From the NCBI RefSeq assembly GCF_947500065.1, contig NZ_CANMQT010000013.1, positions 1 to 64,000 on the forward strand: a stretch of 64,000 nt of DNA, in the 5' to 3' direction. This DNA is from an uncultured Aquimarina sp. (GTDB taxonomy: Bacteria; Bacteroidota; Bacteroidia; Flavobacteriales; Flavobacteriaceae). The position numbers and the translations under genes are program-made. This document shows, in pieces, positions 18,412 to 25,857 of the stretch. The notes beneath the pieces are model-generated. The model saw only the letters and a list, made by a program, of their open reading frames with translations, had not been told where the DNA came from and did no database searches. Positions within the stretch are counted from its first letter, which is position 1. Every line of letters starts with the position of its first letter.

Positions 18412-19170
18412 ATGATTAAATCATTACTTTTTCTTTCTATTTTCTTTTGTTTACTAAACACTTATGGTCAATCTGAAAAATTGAAAGGAGTTATTGTAGC
18501 TGACTCATTAGAAGGTTTTGCGATTAATATTGTAAACTATACCAAAAAGATAGGAACTACGAATGATGAAAGAGGTGTTTTCGAAATTCCAGCAGCCATT
18601 AATGATTCAATTATTTTTTCATCTGTTCAATATGAGGTTATTTCTATAATAGTATCTGAAAGAGATTTAGATAATCAGAATTTCCAATTAAAACTCTATC
18701 CTGTGATTCAAAAACTAGATCAGGTTAATGTTAGTAATATTAATCTTTCAGGAAATATAGGTAAGGATACTAAGGATATTAAAATAAAACCACATTTAGA
18801 TAATAGGGTTTTGGGATTGCCAATTAGAAATATAAAACAACCAACATTAGAGGAGCGAAGAATTTATACCGCAAGATCTGGTCCAATAGATTTATTGGTA
18901 AATAGTTTAAATGGTAAGCTTAAGAAATTAAAAAAGCTAAAAGAACTTGCAGACCTTGATCTATTAATTCAAAAAGGAGAACGCTCCTTTGACGTTGCTT
19001 TTTTTGTAGATGATTTAGAATTACCAGAGAATCTTATCTCTGATTTCATGTATTATTGTGCTGAAGATACGTATTTCGAAAATTTATTAGAGAATACAAA
19101 GAGACTCTCATTACTAGAGTTTTTTCAAGAGAAAGTGAGCTCTTACAAAAAGTATAAAGAAATAGACTAG
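18412..19170 (+). CDS. Secreted carboxypeptidase-regulatory-like protein, tandem copy B
   Basis: 252 aa with a signal peptide (YGQS). N-terminal domain nearly identical to copy A, including DSIIFSSVQYEVISIIVSER, then lower identity after about residue 125 (RSGPIDLLVNSLNGKLKKLK in place of a longer segment). The gradient from near-identity to divergence suggests gene conversion of the 5' half, or selection on it. Confidence 0.75.
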   Translation: MIKSLLFLSIFFCLLNTYGQSEKLKGVIVADSLEGFAINIVNYTKKIGTTNDERGVFEIPAAINDSIIFSSVQYEVISIIVSERDLDNQNFQLKLYPVIQKLDQVNVSNINLSGNIGKDTKDIKIKPHLDNRVLGLPIRNIKQPTLEERRIYTARSGPIDLLVNSLNGKLKKLKKLKELADLDLLIQKGERSFDVAFFVDDLELPENLISDFMYYCAEDTYFENLLENTKRLSLLEFFQEKVSSYKKYKEID

Positions 19171-19266
19171 TTTGTTCATTGGGATACAATAAAATTATAA
19201 TTAGATGCTTTTGGCATAATATTTTATATCAAAATATTACATTTACCATCTTTTAAATTATATTAA

Positions 19267-19773
19267 ATGAAGAAATTACTATTCATTGTATCAGTCCTTC
19301 TGATTTCTCTAAGCTCATTTACTGCACTGCATAAATTTTATGTTAGCGTTACCCAAATAGAATATAATCAGGAACAAAAATCATTACAGATTATTTCTAG
19401 AATTTTTATTGATGATATAGAGGAGGTACTAAGAAAGCGATATGATGAAACTATAGAATTGGTTTCAGAAACGGAAGAAACCAAGGTAGACCAATACTTA
19501 GCTAAATATTTGAATCAGAAATTAACCATTACCGTTAATGGAGAAGAGATGATCTTTAATTTTATTGGAAAAGAATATGATAACGATCTTGTGTTATGTT
19601 ATTTAGAGGTAGAGAATGTACCACCATTGAAAACCATAACAATTTCTAATCAGGCTTTGATGGATTTCTTCGATGAACAACAGAATATTATACACGTAAA
19701 AAAAGGGAAAAAACGCAAAAGCCTTATCCTTGAAAAAGAAAAGGATAAAGGCATGTTAAAGTTTAGTGAATAA
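19267..19773 (+). CDS. Exported DUF6702-like protein
   Basis: 168 aa with a signal peptide ending in the SSFTA region. The mature start HKFYVSVTQIEYNQE and the later NGEEMIFNFIGKEYDND match what I recall of DUF6702, a small flavobacterial exported family. It lies directly upstream of the M1 metallopeptidase on the same strand (61-bp gap), a pairing I believe is common. Role unknown. Confidence 0.65.
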   Translation: MKKLLFIVSVLLISLSSFTALHKFYVSVTQIEYNQEQKSLQIISRIFIDDIEEVLRKRYDETIELVSETEETKVDQYLAKYLNQKLTITVNGEEMIFNFIGKEYDNDLVLCYLEVENVPPLKTITISNQALMDFFDEQQNIIHVKKGKKRKSLILEKEKDKGMLKFSE

Positions 19774-19834
19774 ATCATTAAACTTTTAAAAAACAACTAT
19801 TTTGCGATTTATTACATAACACAATAACACTCTA

Positions 19835-22141
19835 ATGAAAAAAATACTTTTTATCCTTTCAGTTACTTTTTTTGTTTCTGGCTCTTCATTATACGCTCAA
19901 AATGAAAGTGAAGAAACTCGCGAGTTAGGACATACCAATCAAAACAAGTTTAAGCAGATGTATGATGAGTTTGCAACTCCTAATATGTACAGAACTGCTT
20001 CCGGAGCTCCTGGATCTGCATATTATCAGCAGCAGGCGGATTATAAGATGGATATTGAGCTTGATGATAAAAACAAAAAACTTACTGGTAAAGAAACCAT
20101 AACATATACAAACAATTCTCCTGATAATTTAGAATTTCTTTGGGTGCAATTAGATCAGAATATGAGATCTAGAGAATCTAAAACTCCATTAATTCAACCA
20201 GGAGGAGTAGATGCGGCAGATCCGCCAAATCGATTTGTTGGAAAATATATGGGAGAAGGTTTTGATGGAGGATTTAATATCACAGCGGTTAAGAATGCTG
20301 CGGGTAGACCTTTAGAATATACTATCAATGGAACAATGATGCGTGTAGAGATGCCAAAAGATTTGGCGTCTGGTGCGAAGTTTGTGTTTTCTATAGATTG
20401 GTGGTATAACATCAATGATCACGTTAATGGTAGAGGTAGATCAGGTTATGAAGAGTTCGAAGATGGTAACAGAGCATATGTTATTGCTCAGTTTTATCCA
20501 AGAATGGCAGTTTATAATGATGTAGAAGGTTGGCAGAATCACCAGTTTTGGGGTAGAGGAGAATTCGCACTTCCATTTGGAGATTTTGATGTAAATATTA
20601 CAGTTCCTTCAGATCATATTTTGGACGGAACAGGAGTCTTAGTCAATAGAAAAGAAGTGTTTACTAAAGATATGATGAATCGCTATAATAAGGCAAAAAA
20701 ATCATATGATGAACCGGTAGTTATTGTAACTCAAAAAGAAGCTGAAGCTAAAGAGAAAACATTTGCTGAAAGCAAAAAAACTTGGAAGTTGAGTGCTAAA
20801 AATGTACGTGATTTTGGATTTGCAACATCTAGAAGGTTTATCTGGGATATGATGGCAGTTAAAATTGGCGGAAAAGATGTGATGGCTGTTTCTATGTATC
20901 CTAAAGAAGGAAATCCTTTATGGGAAGATTGGTCGACTAAGGCTGTAGCCAGTACATTAAAATCGTATAGTAGAATGACTTTTGATTATCCTTATCATAA
21001 AGCTATTTCTGTTCATGCTAAGAATCAAGGTATGGAATATCCTATGATTTGTTGGAATTATGGGAGACCTGATAAGAAAGGTAAATTTAGTGATCGTACT
21101 AAATTCGGAATGATGAGTGTGATTATCCATGAGGTTGGACACAACTTTTTTCCTATGATTGTTAATAGTGATGAACGTCAATGGACTTGGATGGATGAAG
21201 GCCTTAATACTTTTGTGCAATATGTAGCTGAACAAGATTTTGGAGAATGGTATCCAGATGCAATTGCTCCCTTAAAAAAATATCCTTCAAGAAGAGGTCC
21301 TGCAGCTAAGATTGTTCCTTATATGAGTGGAGATCAGAGTTTTATTTCTCCGATTATGTCACAATCTAATAATATTCACCAGTTCGGTTCGAATGCATAT
21401 TCTAAGCCTGCAACAGGATTAAATATTCTTAGAGAAACTGTAATGGGAAGAGATTTATTTGATTATTCATTTAGAACGTATTCTCAGAGATGGATGTTTA
21501 AGCACCCAACGCCAGAAGATTTCTTTAGAACAATGGAAGATGCATCTGCTGTAGATTTAGATTGGTTCTGGAGAGGATGGTTTTATACTACGGATTATAC
21601 AGACATAGGAGTTAAAGATGTAACAAAATATGTGGTTTCTAAGGAACCAAACCAAAGAGCAAAAGATTTTGCTACTGCAAGAGGAGCTAAAGTTGAGGAT
21701 TTCGGTCCATTAGTATTTATGGTCGAAGAAGGTAGCGAGGAATATGAAACCATCAAGAAAAATGGTAATATCATAGATGATGCTAAAACATTAAAAGAAT
21801 ATTTGATAGATAATTTTTCTGTTGAAGAAAGAGAAGTTCTGAAAGAACCAAAATATTTTTATGAAGTTACTTTTGAAAAACCTGGTGGTTTAGTAATGCC
21901 ATTGATAGTAGAATATACGTATGAAGATGGAACGTCTGAAACAGTAACATACCCAGCAGAAATCTGGAGAAAGAATGATTCGTCTGTAAAAAGAGCTATT
22001 GCTTCAGAAAAAGCTATTTCTAAGATCGTAGTAGATCCTAATCAAGAAACAGCAGATATTGATACTTCGAATAACAGCTGGCCTCAGAATAAAAAACTAG
22101 GTAAGTTTGATAAATTCAAAAATAAAGTAAAAGGTCAATAA
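19835..22141 (+). CDS. M1 family metallopeptidase (aminopeptidase), secreted
   Basis: 768 aa with a signal peptide (LYAQ). Gluzincin motif: H432-E-V-G-H436 with the third zinc ligand E455 in WTWMDEGLNTF, the exact HExxH-18-E spacing. An N-terminal beta-domain binds substrate; the segment YPMICWNYGRP before the motif stands where other M1 enzymes have their exopeptidase GxMEN region. It probably removes N-terminal residues from peptides in the periplasm. A strong terminator follows 28 bp downstream. Confidence 0.9.
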   Translation: MKKILFILSVTFFVSGSSLYAQNESEETRELGHTNQNKFKQMYDEFATPNMYRTASGAPGSAYYQQQADYKMDIELDDKNKKLTGKETITYTNNSPDNLEFLWVQLDQNMRSRESKTPLIQPGGVDAADPPNRFVGKYMGEGFDGGFNITAVKNAAGRPLEYTINGTMMRVEMPKDLASGAKFVFSIDWWYNINDHVNGRGRSGYEEFEDGNRAYVIAQFYPRMAVYNDVEGWQNHQFWGRGEFALPFGDFDVNITVPSDHILDGTGVLVNRKEVFTKDMMNRYNKAKKSYDEPVVIVTQKEAEAKEKTFAESKKTWKLSAKNVRDFGFATSRRFIWDMMAVKIGGKDVMAVSMYPKEGNPLWEDWSTKAVASTLKSYSRMTFDYPYHKAISVHAKNQGMEYPMICWNYGRPDKKGKFSDRTKFGMMSVIIHEVGHNFFPMIVNSDERQWTWMDEGLNTFVQYVAEQDFGEWYPDAIAPLKKYPSRRGPAAKIVPYMSGDQSFISPIMSQSNNIHQFGSNAYSKPATGLNILRETVMGRDLFDYSFRTYSQRWMFKHPTPEDFFRTMEDASAVDLDWFWRGWFYTTDYTDIGVKDVTKYVVSKEPNQRAKDFATARGAKVEDFGPLVFMVEEGSEEYETIKKNGNIIDDAKTLKEYLIDNFSVEEREVLKEPKYFYEVTFEKPGGLVMPLIVEYTYEDGTSETVTYPAEIWRKNDSSVKRAIASEKAISKIVVDPNQETADIDTSNNSWPQNKKLGKFDKFKNKVKGQ

Positions 22142-22168
22142 GTTAAAAAACCTTTAAATTATAAATTA

Positions 22169-22199
22169 AAGCCGTTCGTGATCGCGAACGGCTTTTTTC
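22169..22199 (+). terminator. Rho-independent terminator after the M1 peptidase
   Basis: 10-bp GC-rich stem AAGCCGTTCG / CGAACGGCTT, 6-nt loop, followed by a T tract. Ends the 19267-22141 operon. Confidence 0.92.
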
Positions 22200-22230
22200 T
22201 GTACATTATTGTAGCTATATTTGCATTGTT

Positions 22231-22524
22231 ATGATAGCATTACCATTATTTATTAGCGGAACCGAAATCGCCTTTATATTAGTTATTGTGGTTATGGTTT
22301 TTGGCGCAGATAAAATACCTGAAATCGCAAGAGGTTTAGGTAAAGGAATGCGTATCGTTAAAGATGCTACTAATGATATCAAATCAGAGATAACCAAGAG
22401 TGCAGAAAAGCACGGTATTGATACTGATATTCCTTCTTCAATTACTTCTGATATCAAAAAAGAAATAACACAGGTTAAAAAGGATATCGAAGATGTTACA
22501 GGTCCTGTAAAACGTAAATTCTAA
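22231..22524 (+). CDS. tatA: Twin-arginine translocase subunit TatA/TatE family
   Basis: 97 aa. One N-terminal membrane helix (about residues 3-20), the short hinge FGADKIPEIARGLGKGMR typical of TatA, then an amphipathic helix and a charged, lysine-rich tail. TatA oligomers form the transient pore for folded proteins. It stands alone here, without tatC or tatB nearby, as is common in Bacteroidota. The start codon is 31 bp after the terminator of the preceding operon. Confidence 0.9.
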   Translation: MIALPLFISGTEIAFILVIVVMVFGADKIPEIARGLGKGMRIVKDATNDIKSEITKSAEKHGIDTDIPSSITSDIKKEITQVKKDIEDVTGPVKRKF

Positions 22525-22676
22525 TTTTTTCTGTACTTAGTTTTGTCATTTCGATAAAATAAATCTTCAATTTTTACATTTTTAATCAAAAAACTAGTCT
22601 TTTTTTGAACTATTTTTTTCTGTAGTCTTTTTCTGTAAAACCCTTATAAACATTGGTATTTAACATTATTTTTTAG

Positions 22677-22707
22677 TCCTATGCAAGCATAGGATTTCAT
22701 TTTTTTT
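22677..22707 (+). terminator. Terminator downstream of tatA
   Basis: TCCTATG-CAAG-CATAGGA, a perfect 7-bp stem with a 4-nt loop, followed by TTTCAT and nine T residues. 152 bp after the tatA stop. Confidence 0.75.
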
Positions 22708-22787
22708 TTAAGATTCTTTCAATAAAACACATGAATATTTAGATTATATTTAATAAATTAGTAGTGAAATTAACTAAATGGTAATTA

Positions 22788-22817
22788 TTTGACATTTTTA
22801 AGAAAATCGTAATCTTA
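22788..22817 (+). promoter_or_regulatory. Candidate promoter of the S8 protease gene
   Basis: TTTG (22788-22791), 18 bp, then TAATCTTA (22810-22817), close to the Bacteroidota -33 TTTG / -7 TAnnTTTG arrangement, about 40 bp before the start codon. Confidence 0.45.
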
Positions 22818-22857
22818 GAAAGTCATTAACACACAAACTCATTAATCTTATACTAAA

Positions 22858-24348
22858 ATGAAAAAAATTATTACTCTAATTTTAGGGCTATTCCTTGTCC
22901 TGTCATGTTCTAAAGAAGATCCAACAGAAATTATAGATGAGAGCTCAGTGTCTCAAAAAATGCTTTCCATTGAAGAAATAAACGCTTTTATAGAAACTGA
23001 ACTGAAACAAAATGGTGATTTGGATTGGACTAAGGCTCCAACTAATGTGCTATATAGTGCTGTTATGCACGGAGGTGAAGTTTTAACAATAGGTTTTGGA
23101 GAAAAAGGAGAGAGTTTTATTGACGGAACTCAGCGATCGCCTAGATTGAATAATATTAAAGAAGGTATTATTACTACAGTGCAAAACAAAGAAGGAGTTA
23201 CTCGTTCTAATACAGTTGTAGCGGACGATAATATTCTAAATGTTATGGATTTAAAAGTAACGGACTTCGAAACCATTGTAGAATTACAAGCAATGGATAA
23301 CATTCGTTATCTTGAACCTAATGGGTATGGGTTTTATCTTCAGGAAAATGTGCAGGAAAAATCAGCAGGATGTTCTCAAAGTGGGCAATCTATTAATAGT
23401 GGAGATTATAGTGTAATCTCTCCAAATGCAAGATTACCATGGAATTATAAAAAACATAATATTGATGACGCTTGGAGTCTTAGTACAGGAGCTGGAATCA
23501 CTGTAGGTCTTATTGATACTGGTTTATCGGCAAACCAAAACCTTTTAGGTAGTGGATTCAATGATGGTGCTTCTAACGGCAGATCTGTGCAACGTTTCGG
23601 AACATTTATAGATTCTCCTTGGTGGTGGTCTAATAATATAGATGGCCCTAATGATAGATGTGGTCACGGAACTCAGATGGCTTCCGCTATAGCATCACCG
23701 CGTAATAATGATTTTATGCCAGTAGGTGTTGCTTATAATTCTAATTTGGTTGCTTATAGAGGAACTGAAGATGTAGTTCTCAATGATTACCACGAACGTA
23801 AAGGAGTTAGTAATGCATTAAAAGCATTAGGAAATAGAAGTGATGTAAAAATAATCTCTATGTCTGTTGGATATCCTTGGTCAATAGGTAATGTAAAGGA
23901 TGCTGTAAGGTATGCATACGGAAAAGGTAAGATGATCATGGCTGCTGGTGGAACGTCTACTACTTTTACAAACTGGTATGGTGTTATATTTCCAGCAAGT
24001 ATGAGTGAAACGGTTGCAGTAACAGGATTGAAAGATAATGGATACAATCGTTGTGATATTTGCCACGATGGTAATAAAATTGATTTTACAATTATTATGC
24101 AAAGAGCTAGTAATACTAGTAGAACGGTACCAGTTTTAGGATTTAATAACGGTGCACAAGCGTATGTGGGTGGATCTTCAGTAGCAACAGCCATGACAGC
24201 AGGTATCGCTGCATTAGTGTGGGCTCGTAATCCGAATATGTCAAGAGCACAAGTATTGGATAAGCTGAAAAGAGCAGGAGAATTTTACCCAAATCGTAAT
24301 AGCAAGTTTGGTTACGGTAATATCGATGCACTTAAAGCAGTACAATAA
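22858..24348 (+). CDS. Subtilisin-like S8 serine protease, lipoprotein
   Basis: 496 aa. Signal peptide with lipobox LVLSC and cysteine at about residue 17, so probably lipid-anchored. A prodomain-like region extends to about residue 190. Catalytic triad: D220 (GLIDTGLS), H270 (CGHGTQMAS) and S441 (GGSSVATAM). The usual GTSMAxP is changed to GSSVATA, without the proline. The enzyme probably degrades extracellular protein or matures surface proteins. Confidence 0.9.
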   Translation: MKKIITLILGLFLVLSCSKEDPTEIIDESSVSQKMLSIEEINAFIETELKQNGDLDWTKAPTNVLYSAVMHGGEVLTIGFGEKGESFIDGTQRSPRLNNIKEGIITTVQNKEGVTRSNTVVADDNILNVMDLKVTDFETIVELQAMDNIRYLEPNGYGFYLQENVQEKSAGCSQSGQSINSGDYSVISPNARLPWNYKKHNIDDAWSLSTGAGITVGLIDTGLSANQNLLGSGFNDGASNGRSVQRFGTFIDSPWWWSNNIDGPNDRCGHGTQMASAIASPRNNDFMPVGVAYNSNLVAYRGTEDVVLNDYHERKGVSNALKALGNRSDVKIISMSVGYPWSIGNVKDAVRYAYGKGKMIMAAGGTSTTFTNWYGVIFPASMSETVAVTGLKDNGYNRCDICHDGNKIDFTIIMQRASNTSRTVPVLGFNNGAQAYVGGSSVATAMTAGIAALVWARNPNMSRAQVLDKLKRAGEFYPNRNSKFGYGNIDALKAVQ

Positions 24349-24386
24349 TAAATGAATTAGCAATTGTAGTTACTAATACATGTAAG

Positions 24387-24418
24387 AAGTGGGGTCTTTA
24401 AAGATCTCACTTTTTTTT
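24387..24418 (+). terminator. Terminator after the S8 protease
   Basis: An 11-bp stem (24387-24397 with 24402-24412, two G-U pairs), loop TTAA and eight T residues. Its end touches the stop codon of the convergent O-methyltransferase gene. Confidence 0.8.
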
Positions 24419-25079
24419 ATAGTACCCTGCTAATTGTTAATCCATCTCTTATAGGCAACAATACGGTTTCCACGCGATTGTCTTCTATTAACAATTTATT
24501 GTAGTCTAATAAAGCTTTGGTAGAAATGTCATCTTCAGCAACTTCTTCAATTACTTTTCCGCTCCATAGTACATTATCGGATAAAATAATACCACCAGTA
24601 TTCATTTTATTAATGATTAATTCAAAGTATGATGAATAATTCGGTTTGTCTGCATCGATAAAAACTAGATCAAATTTTATATCCAGATTAGGTATGATCT
24701 CAGTGGCATCACCTATATGTTGGTGTATTTGATTGCCATAAGAAGAAAGATCAAAATATTTACGCTGAAAACTTTCTAATTCTTCATTGATATCAATCGT
24801 ATGCAAAGCACCATCCTTTTGCATTCCTTCTGCTAAGCATAAAGCAGAATAACCCGTATAAGTACCAATCTCCAAAATGTTTTTTGGATTGATAAGCTTA
24901 GATAATATGCTTAAAACACGTCCTTGATACGGACCACTCAGCATACGTGGTTGTAATATCTTTTGATAGGTTTCTCTGGTTAATTGTTGTAGTAATTCAG
25001 GTTCTTTTTCTGTGTGATTTACTACATATGTGTCTAATGCTTCGGGTATGAAATGCATGTGCTCTACTTTTTTTTGCAA
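24417..25079 (-). CDS. Class I SAM-dependent O-methyltransferase (COMT/CCoAOMT-like)
   Basis: 220 aa. SAM-binding motif I is ILEIGTYTGYSALCLAEGM (about residues 70-88). Metal-binding and catalytic acidic residues are in LVFIDADKPNYSSYF and LSDNVLWSGKV. This family methylates small catechol-like molecules or similar, usually with a divalent metal ion. Substrate unknown. It lies downstream of the decayed peptide genes on the same strand but is separated from them by a terminator-like hairpin. Confidence 0.9.
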   Translation of the reverse strand: MQKKVEHMHFIPEALDTYVVNHTEKEPELLQQLTRETYQKILQPRMLSGPYQGRVLSILSKLINPKNILEIGTYTGYSALCLAEGMQKDGALHTIDINEELESFQRKYFDLSSYGNQIHQHIGDATEIIPNLDIKFDLVFIDADKPNYSSYFELIINKMNTGGIILSDNVLWSGKVIEEVAEDDISTKALLDYNKLLIEDNRVETVLLPIRDGLTISRVL

Positions 25080-25104
25080 AGCTAATAGTTTTATGTTGTA
25101 CTTG

Positions 25105-25146
25105 CCAAAAGAAAACCCTTTACCATGAATTATAGATAAAGGGGTT
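25105..25146 (-). terminator. Terminator-like hairpin between the decayed peptide genes and the O-methyltransferase
   Basis: On the minus strand AACCCCTTTA and TAAAGGGTTTT form a stem (one bulge) around about 14 nt, followed by TTCTTTT. It would end transcription from the peptide pseudogenes. Confidence 0.55.
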
Positions 25147-25211
25147 AAATAATTTAAGTGAATTATTCTATAAAGAAATATAAGCGATTTAAACTAATTT
25201 TGTTTTAAGTT

Positions 25212-25441
25212 TTAGAAACCTTGACACGTAGCTCCGGCTCCGCGACATCGTTGGCCAGTACTATTTAATACACCATTTATAGAATCTGCTTCTTCCGTAA
25301 ATCATGAACTTGCTGGGTTATCCGAAAATCCACAATGACAAACAAAAACTCTACTTTCTCCGGCTAAGCTATATCCTGCTATAATATCTTTTTGAGAGTT
25401 TTTTTGATAATTTTAATCCCTTTGATTTTAATTATTTCCAT
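25212..25441 (-). pseudogene. Decayed GG-leader (RiPP/bacteriocin-like) precursor peptide
   Basis: From the ATG at 25441 a leader M-E-I-I-K-I-K-G-I-K-I-I-K-K-T is readable, matching the K-[LI]-x-G-[VI]-K leader of the intact peptides at 30662 and 30912. A one-base shift at a run of five A residues breaks the frame just before I-I-A-G. The core continues in another frame (RVFVCHCGFSDNPASS), hits TGA at 25302-25304 where the neighbouring paralogue has tryptophan, and goes on to QRCRGAGATCQGF and TAA at 25212. The 230-bp length is not a multiple of three. Two independent lesions make it a pseudogene. Confidence 0.65.
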
Positions 25442-25505
25442 GAGTTTAACTATTTATGATTTAATTAATTTATTTATGATATTAGGGTTTTATAATTATA
25501 TTTTT

Positions 25506-25733
25506 TTAAGACATACCTCCATCTTCAAATTCTGGATTTGTATGACAAAAAGCCCCGTGAGGACAGTTTCTAGCCACTGCTCTATTTAGAGAAGCTCTAT
25601 CTGGGTAATCACCAATCCAAGAAGTAATACTTTTTTTACAGCCACATCTTACTCTTACACTTCCAGTTATGAATTTCAATTCAGTTTTGGTAAGTGTTTT
25701 AACGCCTTTTAATTTTAAAAGTTCTTCTAATAT
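25506..25733 (-). pseudogene. GG-leader-like precursor peptide with start codon lost (ATG to ATA)
   Basis: A 75-residue open frame whose first codon, by alignment with the intact peptides, is ATA instead of ATG; an in-frame TAA lies two codons upstream. The leader L-E-E-L-L-K-L-K-G-V-K-T-L-T-K ends in ITGS instead of the GG site. The core has RVRCGCKKSITSW, then RNCPHGAFCHT, with the same C-x-C, S-W and C-x4-C layout as the neighbouring pseudogene. ATA is occasionally used as a start, so low-level expression is possible. An upstream dyad shared with the 31061 peptide fixes the expected start position. Confidence 0.6.
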
Positions 25734-25751
25734 ATTTATTTAATTATTAAT

Positions 25752-25795
25752 TAATACTATCCTAAATGTTTAGGCATATTTAGAATATATGTCTA
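25752..25795 (-). promoter_or_regulatory. Upstream dyad of the peptide pair, copy 1
   Basis: Plus strand CCTAAATGTTTAGGCAT, then ATATATGTCTA. It is related to 31081-31126 upstream of the intact peptide gene, and its right end lies 62 bp from the first codon (65 bp there). Stem arms differ but both copies stay self-complementary (CTAAA/TTTAG here, CCTGA/TCAGG there). Likely an operator or leader structure. Confidence 0.5.
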
Positions 25796-25857
25796 CTCTT
25801 AATGAATGAGTTTTCATAGAGTAGTTCAAGAAGAAATATTCTGTTAGCCAGAAAAAA

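Larger units (their letters stand above)
22525..22857. other. Intergenic between tatA and the S8 protease
   Basis: 333 bp, AT-rich. It contains a terminator hairpin at 22677-22707 and a candidate promoter at 22788-22817 for the protease. No ORF of note. Confidence 0.5.
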
